A stretch of DNA of 64,000 bases from NCBI GenBank assembly GCA_021234155.1, contig JAJEKV010000100.1, positions 3,076,116 to 3,140,115 of the forward strand, written 5' to 3'. The DNA is from Isoetes taiwanensis (Eukaryota > Streptophyta > Lycopodiopsida > Isoetales > Isoetaceae). The notes under the pieces are model-generated. The model did no database searches. It was not told the DNA's origin and saw nothing but the letters and a program-made list of their open reading frames with translations. The stretch's first letter is position 1; the number at the start of each line of letters is the position of its first letter. Below are positions 11,094-23,389 of the stretch, in pieces. A program made the position numbers and the translations under genes.

Positions 11094-12500
11094 TTAGCGA
11101 GCGCCAGTTGGTAAGCCGTGAGGCGGACCGATGTGGTCTGATTTGTGCCGTGAAGCCGTACTGAACTTGTGGAAGTTGAGGACACTGGTGGTATGACCCC
11201 ATTCTTGGCGGTGATAACACCGAGCTTTAGAAGGATCAAAAAGGAGGACGTTGGTTTGATCCCCGTGGTTGGTCCCGCTGTCGATAGAGTTATGCGGCTG
11301 CACACCGAAGAGGTGGCTGCTGATAGTCACGATTGTTCTTTGAGGTGTGGTTTGCACTTGATAAACCATTTTGTTGCGAACGGTGTGGGATGAGTGCGAG
11401 TGCACTCTTCCGGTAGCATGATTGCACATGTTGCATCGCTTGCAATGAGGCGGGCCATTGGTGGAGTTGCACTCATTGGCCAAATGGCCTTGGTATTTGC
11501 AAATATGGCACCGTTTGACCGCATGGGATTAAGCGTGTTGAGGCCGGACCGTTTGTGGAACCATGACGGGTGGAATGAATGGGAGCTCTTGAAGAGCCAC
11601 GCCGGGAGAAACATTGACAGAGTGATTGACAAGGTCGATAGCTTTGCTCAAAGTTTTTGGACGGTGTATTCATCATGAGTCGAATAGCGGGAGGAAGTCC
11701 TTGGAGAAACCAGACCAAAATCTGGCTCTGTGTAGGGTACTCCTTGAGCTTACTTAGCAGAATGTGAAGTCGATCCGCAAAATCCCGGGCAGACTCCGTG
11801 GGCTCTTGTTGAAGTTCATTGAGTTGCTTGAGATGAAGTTGATCATCATCCGCGTAGTCCAGTAATGAGACGGAAAAGCGATTCGCATTTCGGACCAGTC
11901 TTAGTTCCAATGGCTTTTGTTGGACATGAGCCATTGATGAGGAGAGCTACCCGCAGCGGTGGTGGAAAAAGATGTGGAATTTCGGTTGAGGTTGCGCGTG
12001 ACCATTTAGGACAGCCTAGAGCCTCAAATTCTTCCATGTGGGCCTGAGCACTTTGGTCTAACGGTTTGCCTTTCGTGTTGCCAAAGGTGGGATAAGTCAG
12101 TTTCAGAGTCTGAAAGGTAGATGTGAAAGTGCTGGGCTGGACAGGAACAGTATAGTGAGGATATTGAGGTTGAGGTGGATGTGGCATTGTGCTGACGGAC
12201 CACGATGAAGGGTGACCGCGGTTGAGAAACCGGTAGTTTGAGCATTGGTTTTGAGATCCGTAAGGTTGTAAACAGTGAAGAGCAATGGGAAACGTAGGGA
12301 AAGGATATTTCCCGGGTAGGCGCCAATGAGACATGTGGATAGCCGCCCACCCGGGAGATGATGGTTATGGCGAAGAGGCGTATGGCCCGAAGAATGATGG
12401 ATGTAGGCATGTTCGGGGTGTGAAAATACGGTTGAGAAGGTTGAGCCCGATAAAGGCTCCGATAGTGATGAGGAGACGGGGTTGTGAGCAATGTTTGCAC
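11094..12500 (-). pseudogene. Ty3/gypsy gag, decayed
   Basis: Frame 11473-11934 contains LKQLNELQQEPTESARDFADRLHILLSKLKEYP...LVWFLQGLPP, the retrotransposon gag core. Frame 12024-12334 supplies the upstream part. Toward 11473 the frames give a knuckle-like run with HCKRCNMCNHATG. Gag would coat the element RNA. At least two frameshifts break it. Between 9500 and 9980 and between 10545 and 11094 lies linker of the same element with no clear domain. Confidence 0.72.
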
Positions 12501-12894
12501 GCTTTGGGGCGGGAACCGGGGTGAGGCCCAGACACGAGGGGTGGGTGGCGGATGGTGAGCCCTAGGCCCAGAAGATGGCCTCCCTCTATGTCATAAAGCG
12601 AGCCATACATGTCATGAATCAGTTTCCACGCCATGGCGCTCCAAGCGCCGGGGTCGTTCTGAAAGGAGTTCTTCGGCGACGGAAATTACAGACGGACATG
12701 GCGGCAGAAGAAAGTAGGATAAAATCGGACCCGGCGGTGGCGCAGTGTTTGGGTTGCAGGTTGGAACTCTGGAAGACAGCCCTGCAGCGAGGACCCGTGG
12801 ATCTAACGGGAGAGTCCTGGGGACTATGTCACGCCGATTTGCTGAAAAGAGAAGAAAAAGAAGAAACGGAACAAATGAGAGAAAGATGATAAGC

Positions 12895-13020
12895 TTCCTT
12901 GATATCAATGATGAAAATACATGAGCTCTCTAATAGAGAGAAAATCAAGGAGACAAGACTCAAAACTCATCTAAAAACTTATGTGCTAACTCTACTCATA
13001 TATATAGTACAATGGCCTTG
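12895..13020 (-). other. Possible 5' LTR edge of the gypsy element
   Basis: On the minus strand a TATATATATGAG box (near 13000) is followed by ...TTTTCATCA and then TTGATATCAAGGAAGCTT, which loosely resembles a TGGTATCAGAGC-type primer site. No matching second LTR was found on the left, so this is a weak call. Confidence 0.25.
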
Positions 13021-13287
13021 GGCCCAATATAGACACTCGACCGATCTCGGGTGCGACTCACAAAGGAGGCCCTGATTTTGGAATGTTGGCGGTGCCTCTT
13101 GAAGTGCCTAGAATCACGCCGACGCTGACGCTGGCGGGCCGTCCCCACTTGTCCGAGCGGGCGCCTCTTGTTGACGACCAAAGGCTTTGATCATGCGTGG
13201 GTCTCACGCTTGGTCTTCATGGAGCCTTGGATGTCCCCGTGGTTGTTGATCGAGGATCCTTGAGCTTGACCTCGTCTGTCAGATGCC

Positions 13288-13858
13288 ATGAATAGTCCAT
13301 GCCGGGGGAGGCACGCCTGGACTAACAAGATTCAACTCTCTCTCGGTCACCACAAATGGTCTCTGGTGTATGGTCAAGTACCATATACGGCCACAACCCA
13401 CAAGTTTACAACTATTGCCAAAACTTATGAGGCTTTTGTTAAGTTTTTTGGAGAATATTTTATGGTTACTCTGTTAAGAACACACACATCAACAAGCACT
13501 TCTTTCATACTGCCATTGCGGCTATTCATTTCACCAGCTTTGTCGATTGGCCACAAATTCTGTTCCAACGTCTTCTAGAAGAAGTCGACCGCATTCGCCA
13601 AGCTCCCGGCTCGGGCCCTGATTTGGCTATGGGTGCACATTTTCAGACTATTATTCAGCAATGCCTTCCAGAGCCTAGTAAGATCTCCACTCGGCAATTG
13701 GATGTCACCTCCCATGCTTTCAGTCGGACATATTCTGTCATTTATCATGTCCGAGAACTTCGCTTTAAACCTCTCCCTCATCCCGGACCTCTCGACCCCA
13801 TGATGCTCACACTGAAGACCACAATTAGCATAGTCCATGTCTCCATCCTGCCGCTTTG
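13288..13858 (+). pseudogene. Unrecognised broken coding sequence
   Basis: Two plus-strand frames (13288-13578 and 13623-13859) look like one protein with a frameshift between: ...TIAKTYEAFVKFFGEYF... then, in the other frame, NKHFFHTAIAAIHFTSFVDWPQ and LAMGAHFQTIIQQCLPEPSK. Residue usage looks coding, but I do not recognise the family. It may be a gag-like or transposon accessory protein. It ends just before a LINE 3' end. Confidence 0.35.
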
Positions 13859-13948
13859 AGGCCTTCTGGCCCTAAAACCGTTCAGCTTTTCTATCCATGC
13901 CCTCAATTCTGTCGCCCTTCTTCGAGGAAGAACACAAAAATCCAAATA

Positions 13949-15000
13949 GTTTTTTTTTTTTTTGAAGGACTTGAGCCTTTATTATCCAGAGAAAGTTACA
14001 GAGTACAATGGGGACTAATAACTCAGTGGAGAGAATGTCCACCAGAGCAAAACCACCCCACTCAAATACAACGTCTAAACAATATGAAGAGTAAGCAAAA
14101 ACTCATAAGTAAGTATGAATCTGAAGATAATGCTCCCAAATACGGCTCTTCACCTCATTAGCAATTGATGAGCACCTGAATGCTTTGACAATTCGTTGTT
14201 GGGCATCAAGAAGGATCTGTGCATCTGAACAAGCAAGACCTTTGAATATGCGAAGATTCCTTCTTTTCCAAATGGACCAAATGATCCATGCAGAAGCCAA
14301 ATGAAATGCCCTTTTTGCCAAATTGTCCCAACTACTTGGATAGACTGCTAATAACACCTGTTGGCTATTCAAATTGCAACGAAAGAGGCCTTGAAGCCAC
14401 AGCCAAGCATGTCTGACATGTCTACATAGGAAGAAGTAATGCTCAATTGTCTCGTCCCTTTGTGCACATAAGGGACAAAGTGCAGATATCTCTGGACGAA
14501 ATCTTTGCACCAGAATATTAACGCGCAGACAACGATGAATGACTTTGGGATGGAGTAGTTTATCCCATACCCATTTCCATACTGCTTTCTGCCGATCCCT
14601 AGGAATGACCAAAGGCCACTTGGACGAAGGAGGCAAGACGTCCGCAACAAGCAAGACGTTGTACATGGAATTCACCAACTTATCAGCTTTGACACGCTCA
14701 TGAACTACCCAAGGCTGGGGGTCATCCACTTGTGCTACTGGAGGAAGAATTGAAGACACCTTCTGCCAAATAGCTCGATCCCACCTTAAAAGGAGGAACT
14801 TAGCTCTAAACTCTTCCCATATCAGCAACTGCCTTTGATTATTATACCAATCAGATATGGTATACACACCTGCTGCTCTCCATTGACGCTGCGTCAATGG
14901 GTGAACTGAAGATACCAAGGGACCACCGTCCAATGGAATCCACCAACAACTTGCAGCAGTGCTAGTGTGCGCAAGATGGTGAAAATGAAACAGAGATTGT
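13949..15000 (-). mobile_element. 5'-truncated LINE, 3' end with poly(A)
   Basis: On the minus strand the element ends with an AATAAA-containing 3' region and a run of about 14 A (13950-13963 in plus coordinates as T). The coding part to its right is the C-terminus of ORF2. The 5' end is near 15000, where the frame of LINE-like residues (HFHHLAHTSTAASCWWIPLDGG) fades. I could not find a target-site duplication. Confidence 0.75.
14103..14933 (-). CDS. LINE ORF2 C-terminus, zf-RVT zinc-binding domain
   Basis: A 276-codon open frame. From about residue 95 it matches the zf-RVT domain (PF13966 type) that follows the RT in plant LINEs: KWVWDKLLHPKVIHRCLRVN, then CPLCAQRDETIEHYFFLC with the Cys-Cys-His-Cys ligands, then HVRHAWLWLQGLF and a SAWIIWSIWKRRN helix. 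The frame is intact to its stop, but RT and endonuclease are missing, so the copy is dead on arrival by 5' truncation. Confidence 0.85.
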   Translation of the reverse strand: MDGGPLVSSVHPLTQRQWRAAGVYTISDWYNNQRQLLIWEEFRAKFLLLRWDRAIWQKVSSILPPVAQVDDPQPWVVHERVKADKLVNSMYNVLLVADVLPPSSKWPLVIPRDRQKAVWKWVWDKLLHPKVIHRCLRVNILVQRFRPEISALCPLCAQRDETIEHYFFLCRHVRHAWLWLQGLFRCNLNSQQVLLAVYPSSWDNLAKRAFHLASAWIIWSIWKRRNLRIFKGLACSDAQILLDAQQRIVKAFRCSSIANEVKSRIWEHYLQIHTYL

Positions 15001-15830
15001 TACAGTCTCCCATGCAACTAGCAATCCTCTAAGAAATGGGGACGCATTAGAATATGCGGTCAGTGGATAGTTTGAAGCCTTCTGGTGTGACATTGAGTGC
15101 TTAGGCTTCATTTTTCGTTTGCTTATTACCTCCCATTTAACAAAACCACTCTGTCATGGGGCCAGCAGCGAGATTTTCATTTTATTTTCATCATTGGGTT
15201 TGACATCGTCTTTCTTGGCTCTTGAGAGTTTACTCCATGGGTTCTACTTGAATATTTATAATTCTCTTTTTCTAGGATCGGTCTATACTCTCACAATTAA
15301 TTTTCTTTGTTCTTATATTCGTGATTTCAGGACATTGAGTTACCTACTTTCAAATTGTTTCTAAATACTTGTAGCAACAAATTTTTGCCTCCTAAGCCAT
15401 GTTTAGCTTGCTTTATCAAGTTTTTTGGCTTTCAATTAAGCAGTTTTTAGCATGATTTAGGATCAGATGTCAATTCTACAACTATATTTATCAAATAATT
15501 TTCCGTTGGTTTTGCAAACTTTAAGTGCATAGGTAGCTTTGCAGATGTCGTCTCTACAACCACATTTATCAGACAATTTCCTAGATTTGGTTTTGTAGCA
15601 TTGAGTTCTGGGGGATGCACTTAGTTATAAGGGGGTATGGACATCTGCGTTCGAAGGGTGGCCAAAAACATTCCTAGTATATCGATCTCTAGAAGCTAAT
15701 TTAACCCCTAAAGTATGTACTTGGCCCCAGATAATAGTGAAATGAAATGGTAAAAAAAAAAACCCATTTATTGCATGTACATGTCCCATACTGCAAACAA
15801 TACTGAATCCCTCGGGCATTAAGTGCTTAG
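15001..15830. other. AT-rich spacer with a diverged short repeat
   Basis: No gene seen. Two diverged copies of a segment containing ACCACATTTATCAGACAATT...GCATTGAGT lie at about 15460-15610, and a related one is at 24575-24660. Confidence 0.45.
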
Positions 15831-16010
15831 AATAGAATAGAATAGAATAGAATAGAATAGAATAGAATAGAATAGAATAGAATAGAATAGGTTTTTAGCG
15901 TCCACGAAGACCAATTGGCCTATGGGACCTAAACAAAAAAAGAGAGCAGCAAGCATATTACTGACAGGATTAAAAAACCCCCGCCCCAAAGGGTTTTCGA
16001 GGGAAAAACC
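15831..16010 (-). mobile_element. LINE 3' end with (TATTC)n tail
   Basis: Plus-strand bases 15831-15890 are twelve copies of AATAG. Read on the minus strand this is a (CTATT)n tail that follows GGTCTTCGTGGACGCTAAAAA, preceded by GGTCCCATAGGCCAATTGG and a GGTTTTTCCCTCGAAAACCC motif. The same order occurs on the plus strand at 60590-60713. Two independent copies with the same 3' region and the same pentanucleotide tail show this is a retrotransposon 3' end, not a chance microsatellite. Confidence 0.72.
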
Positions 16011-16324
16011 TTAGCAGTAATAAGCATGTTGGCACACTGTACAATTGCATAGGACAGTTCAATGCCGTCCCGCAGGACACAAACGAGCACGTGCATCCAT
16101 AACCTCCTGGAGGTACGACCCCAACAAACCCAGCGGCGTAGTCAATAAGCGATGCAACGGCTGGCGGGCCACTAATGTCGAACATATCGCTCTCGGATAT
16201 GGGCAAATGCTGGGCAGATCTGGAGGGCATGACATTCATCCTCAATCGCGCCCTGGTGGCAACACTGGCAAAGCCTTTGCTCTCGTGCTTCCCGGGCCCA
16301 ACGCCCTGTTTCAATGCGGAGGCG

Positions 16325-16452
16325 ATAGCATCGATCCGAGCCATCGGATCGCCATTCTGGGAAAGGACGAGCTGCTATATAAGGCTATTTCCTCTTTCGC
16401 ACCGGTTATCGGCGTCTTCTCACAGCAGCTCTTCTTCTATTCTCGTTGCTTC
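16325..16452 (+). repeat. 128-bp direct repeat, copy 1
   Basis: Identical without indels to 22826-22953 (offset 6501). It holds a near-perfect palindrome (CGATCCGA-GCCA-TCGGATCG), a TATATAAGG box and a pyrimidine-rich stretch after it, so it looks like a promoter plus transcription start. The sequence on each side differs between the copies. Confidence 0.9.
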
Positions 16453-19400
16453 TCCTCTTTCCTTGCCATTGCTTCTCCTGTCCAGCTCTTCTTCTCCTTT
16501 CCTTGCCATTGCTTCTCCTGTCCAGGATGCCGTTGTCCCAAATGTTTTTCCCACTGGATCTCTTGTCCAGCTTCACTACCGGATCTCTTCTCAACATCAT
16601 CGTCCAGCAATCTTCATGCTTCACTACCGGATCTCTTCTCAACATCGTCGCCCAGCAATCTTCATGGCAAGTCTTTTTGTGGTTCGTTTTTTGGCAGGTG
16701 CGCCTCTCTAAACTGTGATTTTTGCGGTGTGATTCTTTCGGTATTATGAATTGAGCTATTGTCTCTGGATTTCTGCATTTTCTACTCTAATTCTTGTCTT
16801 TCCTATGCTATCTGTGATGATCTCGCTGCTTGCATGTACTCATGTCCTCTACAGCATCGGCATGCATGGTTAGGTAGGGCACCATCTTGCGGAAAGCATA
16901 TGCATGCGATGGCACTGTACAGCATTCAGGAGCCGGATTAAATTCCTCTTTCCATTATGCGGGGTTGGGTGATACTTGTTTATGATTGGATTGGATTCGG
17001 TCTGTTTTCAGATTCTAGCTTATCATTCTTCTCTTTTAATGTCGCATTTTCCTTTTACTTGATGGTTTGATCTCTTCGTTGTGAACACCGCTGTGATTCG
17101 GGTCTGCTCCAAACGACCCTTCTACCCATCCACAGATTGTTTCTCCACCGGTTATTTTCACAGATTCAGTATCCACAGGTTATTTTATCCACAGATTATT
17201 TTCGCCTCTTCCTGCGGCAATGGACTCCTCATCACATCTAGGTATGCTCACGGCATGGCATCCATATTCCTCCAGGTATGGCATCCGGTTTAATCAGGCA
17301 TTTTCCTGCCATCTCGCTGCCCATCACGATTGTGCAGGTCCACCATTTTGTTTTCTTCTAGCTTGGAGACCTTTTGGATTTCCATGGATTCCCTTAGACA
17401 CTTTTCCTACCTATCCGATCTCAGCCTTCCATTGCTCTTTTTTGCCGATTCTTGTCCTTCTGTCTCTGCCTGTGCATGCCCATCATCGATCTTATCCATC
17501 ACCGGCTTCCTCTTTTTTGCCTTCCGGCCTGCCTCACCGTGCGGATCCCCCCCCCTCCTACCTCCGTAGGCTGCAGGCGCCCGCTTCACCATCGATCCGG
17601 CTTCATCTTTTCTGCCTTCCGGTCTGCCTCCTGGAACAAACCGTCGCCTCTCTCTTGTTGGAACCCCCTGCCTATATGGCAGGGCCATGTGGCAGCAGGG
17701 CCATCCTGCCGGAATAGATCCGGTGCCCAGGTCGCACCCCCGCCGGCGTCCACACTCCCGTGGGAGCAGATAGGTGGCATCCCCGATTTAAGGGGTGCTC
17801 ACCTTTTACATCTCCATGGTTTTATGGTTTTATGAACCATTGCATAATTTGCTACCATTGCCTTGTTAATTCTTTGGCGGGTATCGATCTTAACCCATAC
17901 AATTATTTCCAACCCAAGTAACCCCGCCACGTTCTACCTTAGTTTTTCGGGGTTGCTTCTGCGCCAACATCTACCTGGAACCCGGTTATTGGTTGTCGCA
18001 TTCTCCATTGATGGTCGGGTCTTGCCTTATTCTACCCGGCTTATCCTTGCCCACAGAGGATGTAGTGGTCATAATTTTTCTTTACAGGGCGCTCTCGATC
18101 CTTGTCACATCCATTCAGGTGGACCACTCCCTCCTGCATGCTCCATATCGATCTTGCTACATGGCTCGTGTTCCAAGTATTCTATATGTTGGGGGTTTTT
18201 TGCTGGGGTCAGGTAGATGGTTGTTGTTGTTCACACATTTACTATGGTAAGTCCCTTTGTAGCATTCTTTTACAACTATTGATTTTTAATGGTTGTTCTT
18301 ATAAGTGATACCAGGGGTTCTCTTCTTGTTTTCACAACACCATCAATTTAATTGCCTTATCATTTATGCGTCTAGAGCTGCGTTGACATTGCTGGGAGTA
18401 ATGGGACCTACTTTTGGAGGTTCTTGTCTTAGAATGAGATCAATTGCAACATTTTTTGCATCATATGGTGCCTACTCCATTTTGCCTCGACATGCATCTT
18501 TTCTATATGTTCAATGATTTTTATTGGTTTGGCTTTTCTTGCCTACGGATATGCCATATGTTTGGTGTTTTTCTAACTTTCTTCTAGCGGAGATGTTCAC
18601 GTGACAAACCTGCCTCCTGGCTCTAGGTTGATGGACCGATATTTCTGCCACCTTTTCATCATGTGGTGGCCCACTCGATTTTATCTAGCTACATGAACGT
18701 GGGTATTTTCCATTTTTGATAGAGGGATAAGTGATGGTCATATGTGTAGCTTGGAGTTTATCTGGTGTCTGGGCATTCGTGGTTGGAGTGTTTTCGGTCA
18801 GTTGGATTTGAATCTTTTTCGGATGCTAGGGACGCAGTTTCTAACATATGGTGTGCCTTCGCATGATTCCACCTTGATCATTGGTGTGTTTCTTCCTGAG
18901 GGCATTTTGAACGTGTATTTTATTTTGAAACATAAGGGGTGAATATGTGTTATGACTTGCATTCATTTTATGGTGGTTCCCATGTAGTTATATGTGGCAT
19001 TCTTTTCTGTGTTTAGGATTTCCCCATGGTGGTTTGGGTTTTATCTTTTGCACTTGTGTTTGTATCTTATGTGTGATGCACTACACTTGGCTCAGGTGGT
19101 ATACGTTATTCGGGTGGTATTATCTTCTACATTCTAGGTTTCCCATAGTTGTTGGGGTTTATTTTTTTGCACTTGTGGTTTATCTTGTTTTTTGATGCAC
19201 CGCACTCTTCAACAGTTGTCTGGGTTATTCCGGTTGATTTTCTTGTTTATGCTCTGGCCCGCATTTTTATTTTAGTTTCTTTCTGTGGCCTATGCGTTGT
19301 TTCCTCGGGCTGTGCTGTTGTTTTTCTATTTTATATGCTGCATTCTCATGGTTTCATTCTTTTGATTGCCCGAGATTTATTCACCACGTTTGCCAGGTTG

Positions 19401-19683
19401 CACTTTGTCTTTTTATGTCTGTTGCCAGTTGTTTACATATTGTTACCTGACTTGTGTATGCCATCTTAGTTATTTTCAATATTGCTACATGGCTTGTGTT
19501 TCGAATATTCCATATGTTTGGGGATTATAGCATTGTTCATGTTGTTCTTAAGGCGATCGTGTTTTACAATTTTTCTAGCCTTTGGGCTCTTGTCTATGGT
19601 TTTTTCTTGTTGATTTGTTCATTGGCTTGCATTCCTCTTTTCTCGTATTTATCCTTGGGCTTAAAACATAACTTTATTGTCTT

Positions 19684-19990
19684 TTTCTTCCACCTGCTGG
19701 GCGATGCTTTTCTCCATCTCCCGGGTATCCTTATGCATTGTGCTACCCCTGCACATCATATTTGATATTTAGCTATATTTGCACACAATTTTCTGTTTAT
19801 CATGTTTTTTCTTCCACCCGCTGGGTGATGCTTTTCTCCATCCCCCGGGTATCCTTAGGCATTGTGCTACCCCTGCACATCATATTTGATATTTAGCTAT
19901 ATTTGCACACAATTTTCTGTTTGTCATGGTTTTTTCTTCCACCCGCTGGGTGATGCTTTTCTCCACCCCCTGGGTGATGCTGTCCTCTCT
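19684..19990 (+). repeat. Tandem repeat, ~120-bp unit with small hairpins
   Basis: About two and a half copies of a unit containing TTCCACCCGCTGGGTGATGC, CATCCCCCGGGTATCC, TGTGCTACCCCTGCACATCA and a TTTGCACACAATTTTCTG end. Each unit carries short inverted repeats such as CACCC-GCT-GGGTG. Confidence 0.85.
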
Positions 19991-20305
19991 TTTTTCCGGA
20001 ATCGTTTCTAATCCCTCACCTCCTTTTGAGTGCTTGTCGTTTTGCAGTTTGCCGCTTCGCTATTATGCACGTTCTTGTTCTCCTTAAATCGCTCATGGGT
20101 GCCTTCTACATGTTCCATTTCTTCTCGCGCTGGGTCGTTGGCGCTCCTTTTCGTCTCATCCTCGCTATGTGCTTCGTGCCCGACTCGACCCCTGGAGTTT
20201 TTCGTGGCGGCTGGGCTTATAGTTTATGCAGTTCGCCTCATTTTATTGTTGCGCTCCATTCGCTACGTGCTTCGTGACTCAACTCAACGCTTGGAGGTTT
20301 CGCGG

Positions 20306-20437
<132 letters not shown>

Positions 20438-21780
20438 TCTCTCTCTGGAGCTTTTTTTTGCGACTTTTTTTGTTCCATTCAAGTATTTTGTGACATGTTT
20501 TTCCTTTGTGGCTAAATTTCTTATATGTATATTCTATATTTGGTTTGGTCCGATACTGGGTTGGCATGATATATTTTCTATTCTTGAACATGGGTGACGG
20601 GTGATATTGTTCGGTGTACCAATTTTATGGATTTGGGAGCTTCTTTGTTTTCGTTAGCTCCACTTTGTCATGTTCGCAGATGATGGGATTTTTTTAGATG
20701 CATAGCTTTGCTCCCTATATATGATATTACATACTCATTGTGTAAGTTTCGAGACGTTGCTTTATTAGACATGGTTGACTTTTCATGTTCTTTTAGCCCC
20801 TAGTTTTTATCATTCTTCCCCGTTTCCTCTGTTTTTTTGCTCGATATGCAGGGCCCATATGTTGAGGTTCGTACTCACGGTTCCTGGCGGACCTCGTCCT
20901 CTCGCGCTCACTACGTGGTGTGCGACTCTACTCAACATCTCCATGTTTCTCGTTCGATCTTTATGTCTATGCATTTTTGCATTCCTATGCGTAAGTTTTT
21001 CCTCTTTGCCTTATTATCTCGGTTACTTGTTATTCTTCCTTCTTGTTTATCGTTATTGTTTATTCTTTTTGGGGATCCACGATGAAGGGTTCCTTTGTTG
21101 ACTTATCTCCCTCTAGATATTGGCCACAGGTTCGGAAGGGATAATAGCCACATTTTTGGACTCCGGTCCGTAGCCCCATTCACGGACTTCGGTCCGACAT
21201 TTGTATTCAAATCAGTCACCTATGCCGGGCCCTTCCTTCGATTCATCATCGTGGCGGCGTCCTTTTCTTTTCATTGTTTTTGTTCTCTAATGTTCCTCCC
21301 TTTTGGTCATTGGTGATCTGCGAGTCCATAGCGGGCGTTTTCGGCTCTTCTTCTTCAACTTTTTTTTCTCCACGGCTCATTTCGGCTTTCTTTGGTTCTC
21401 ATCGTCAACGCAAAGCTTCCCTCGCGCTTGAACCAGACTCTTCGGACCCTGGTTCCCTTTCTCCCCCTGCCACTCCAAACGAGACCCACTTGCCCGTGCT
21501 CATATGATTTCTTTAGCTCGCTTGCCTTCATTCGCATGCCTGGCCCGTCACTATCCTTCAGCGCCTCCGGCGGCCCTCTTTTTCGCCCCTCTCCTTTCTC
21601 TCTACATCCTTTATCCTATCCGATTGCTTGGGTGGTGGTGGCGCTCCTCTTCTTCTCCTCCCGCTATGTGCTTTGCGACCCAACTCCACACCTGGCGGTT
21701 CTAGTTGTCTATTAGGGGTTTTTTCACTTGTAGCGGATCTTTTTCTATTTGGTATGCTCATTACATATCTTTGGCATATT

Positions 21781-22130
21781 TGCTATTTGGCTTTATCTAG
21801 ATAGGATGCATATTGCATTTGGCACTGCATTGAGATTTTCCGACATGGGTTTATATTGGATTATTTTTCATTTTTATGCTTCTCTTTATTTAGATATGGG
21901 GTGTCCTACGTTGTTGTCCACAAGGTATTGTAGTGGGCACATTCTAATTTGTGCATGGTGTTGCTATTTAACTTTATCTGGATATGATGTATATTGCGTT
22001 TGGCACCACATTGAGATTTTGCGACATGGGTTTCTATTGGATCATTTTTTCCTTTTTATGCTTCTCTTTATCTAGACATGGCGTGTATTACGTTGTTATA
22101 TACAAGCTGTTATATTGGGCACATTTTGAT
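21781..22130 (+). repeat. Diverged tandem duplication, ~182-bp unit
   Basis: GCTATTTGGCTTTATCTAG at 21781 and GCTATTTAACTTTATCTGG at 21963 start two similar units, each with a CATTGAGATTTT and a CGACATGGGTTT segment. A 27-bp unit (GATGCTTATCTTT...TAGATGTCGCGTT) repeats twice at 22184-22245. Confidence 0.8.
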
Positions 22131-22387
22131 GGCCACTTTTAGTTTGTTTCGTGTTCTTGATGTTCTTTTTTATGGTTTTACATTGATGCTTATCTTTCCC
22201 TAGATGTCGCGTTGATGCTTATCTTTTTCTAGATGTCGCGTTTTTTTATGGACCGTTTTTTGTTGGGTGGTGCTGTTTATTTCCACCGTGATGGTGACAT
22301 TCATGTCTATTTATCATCTTTAGTGATGTTGTAAATCACATTGTCTAGCATTATTTTGCAATGCATATTTCTTTTTACATGATTGTT

Positions 22388-22672
22388 ATCCCCCGTTGGG
22401 TGACGCTTTTTTCCACCATGGTGGTGATGCTATTTCCACCTGCGGGTGATGCTGTTTATTTCTACCTCCAGGGTGACGCATATTTCTTTTTACGTAATTG
22501 TTTTCCACCCGTTGGGTGATGCATAATTGTTTTCCACCCGTTGGGTGATGCTATCTCCACCTGCGGGTGATGTTGTTTATTTCCACCTCGAGGGTGACGC
22601 ATATTTCTTTCTACGTAATTGTTTTCCACCCGTTGGGTGCTGCTGTCCTCCACCCTATTGGGGTGATGCTCT
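22388..22672 (+). repeat. Minisatellite of small covarying hairpins
   Basis: Eight or so short units share the form CACC-loop-GGGTG followed by ATGC or ACGC: CACCATGGTG, CACCTGCGGGTG, CACCCGTTGGGTG, CACCTCGAGGGTG, CACCCTATTGGGGTG. The sequence between the arms changes while the arms stay complementary. Related units occur at 19684-19990. Confidence 0.75.
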
Positions 22673-22691
22673 CTTTTTCTGCTACATGTTG

Positions 22692-23389
22692 AATTTTCTC
22701 TAACCATTCACGGGTGTTTTTTCGAGTTCTTTGTGTTGCTTGCAGGTTTTACGCCCTCGGCTTATAGTTAAGGAAGTTCTTTGGTAGTCGGCCGGTTTTG
22801 TGTCTCTTGCGAGTCCTTTCCCAGAATAGCATCGATCCGAGCCATCGGATCGCCATTCTGGGAAAGGACGAGCTGCTATATAAGGCTATTTCCTCTTTCG
22901 CACCGGTTATCGGCGTCTTCTCACAGCAGCTCTTCTTCTATTCTCGTTGCTTCCCTCCCTTCCCGCCCTGCTGCGTGAGGGCATGAGTTTGCTTTTCTCT
23001 AACCATTCACGGGTATTTTTTGGGGGTTTTTGTGTTGCTTGCAGGCTTCCGCCTTCTTCTGGGGTCCTGCTATATTTTGTGTTCGCCATCAACTCATCTC
23101 TTTCGGTTTTCAGTTTTCCAGGCAACACATTCAAGGTTGTTGGCGACCATTTCTCATTAGGGTTTTCCTCGAAAACCCGAAAGGGTGGGGTTTTTTATCC
23201 CGATGAGAAGTTGTCGCCATTACCCTTTTATATTGCCTGTGCACATTTCTTTTTACGGGGTAGTCCGATATTGTTCCTATGGTCGACTACCCTCTTTATT
23301 CTTCCAAACATTGTATACTGCTGCTGTGATAAATGACAAGCCTATCTATCGGCCGGTTTTGTGTCTCTTGCGAGTCCTTTCCCAGAATA
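22692..23389 (+). repeat. Duplicated block interrupted by 128-bp repeat copy 2
   Basis: The segment TTTCTCTAACCATTCACGGG...TTGTGTTGCTTGCAG occurs at about 22692-22745 and 22993-23045, and a 41-bp segment starting TCGGCCGGTTTTGTGTCTC occurs at 22788-22828 and 23349-23389. The 128-bp repeat (22826-22953) sits at the end of the first 41-bp copy. A GGTTTTCCTCGAAAACCC motif at 23160 resembles the LINE 3' region seen at 15.96 and 60.59 kb. Confidence 0.75.
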
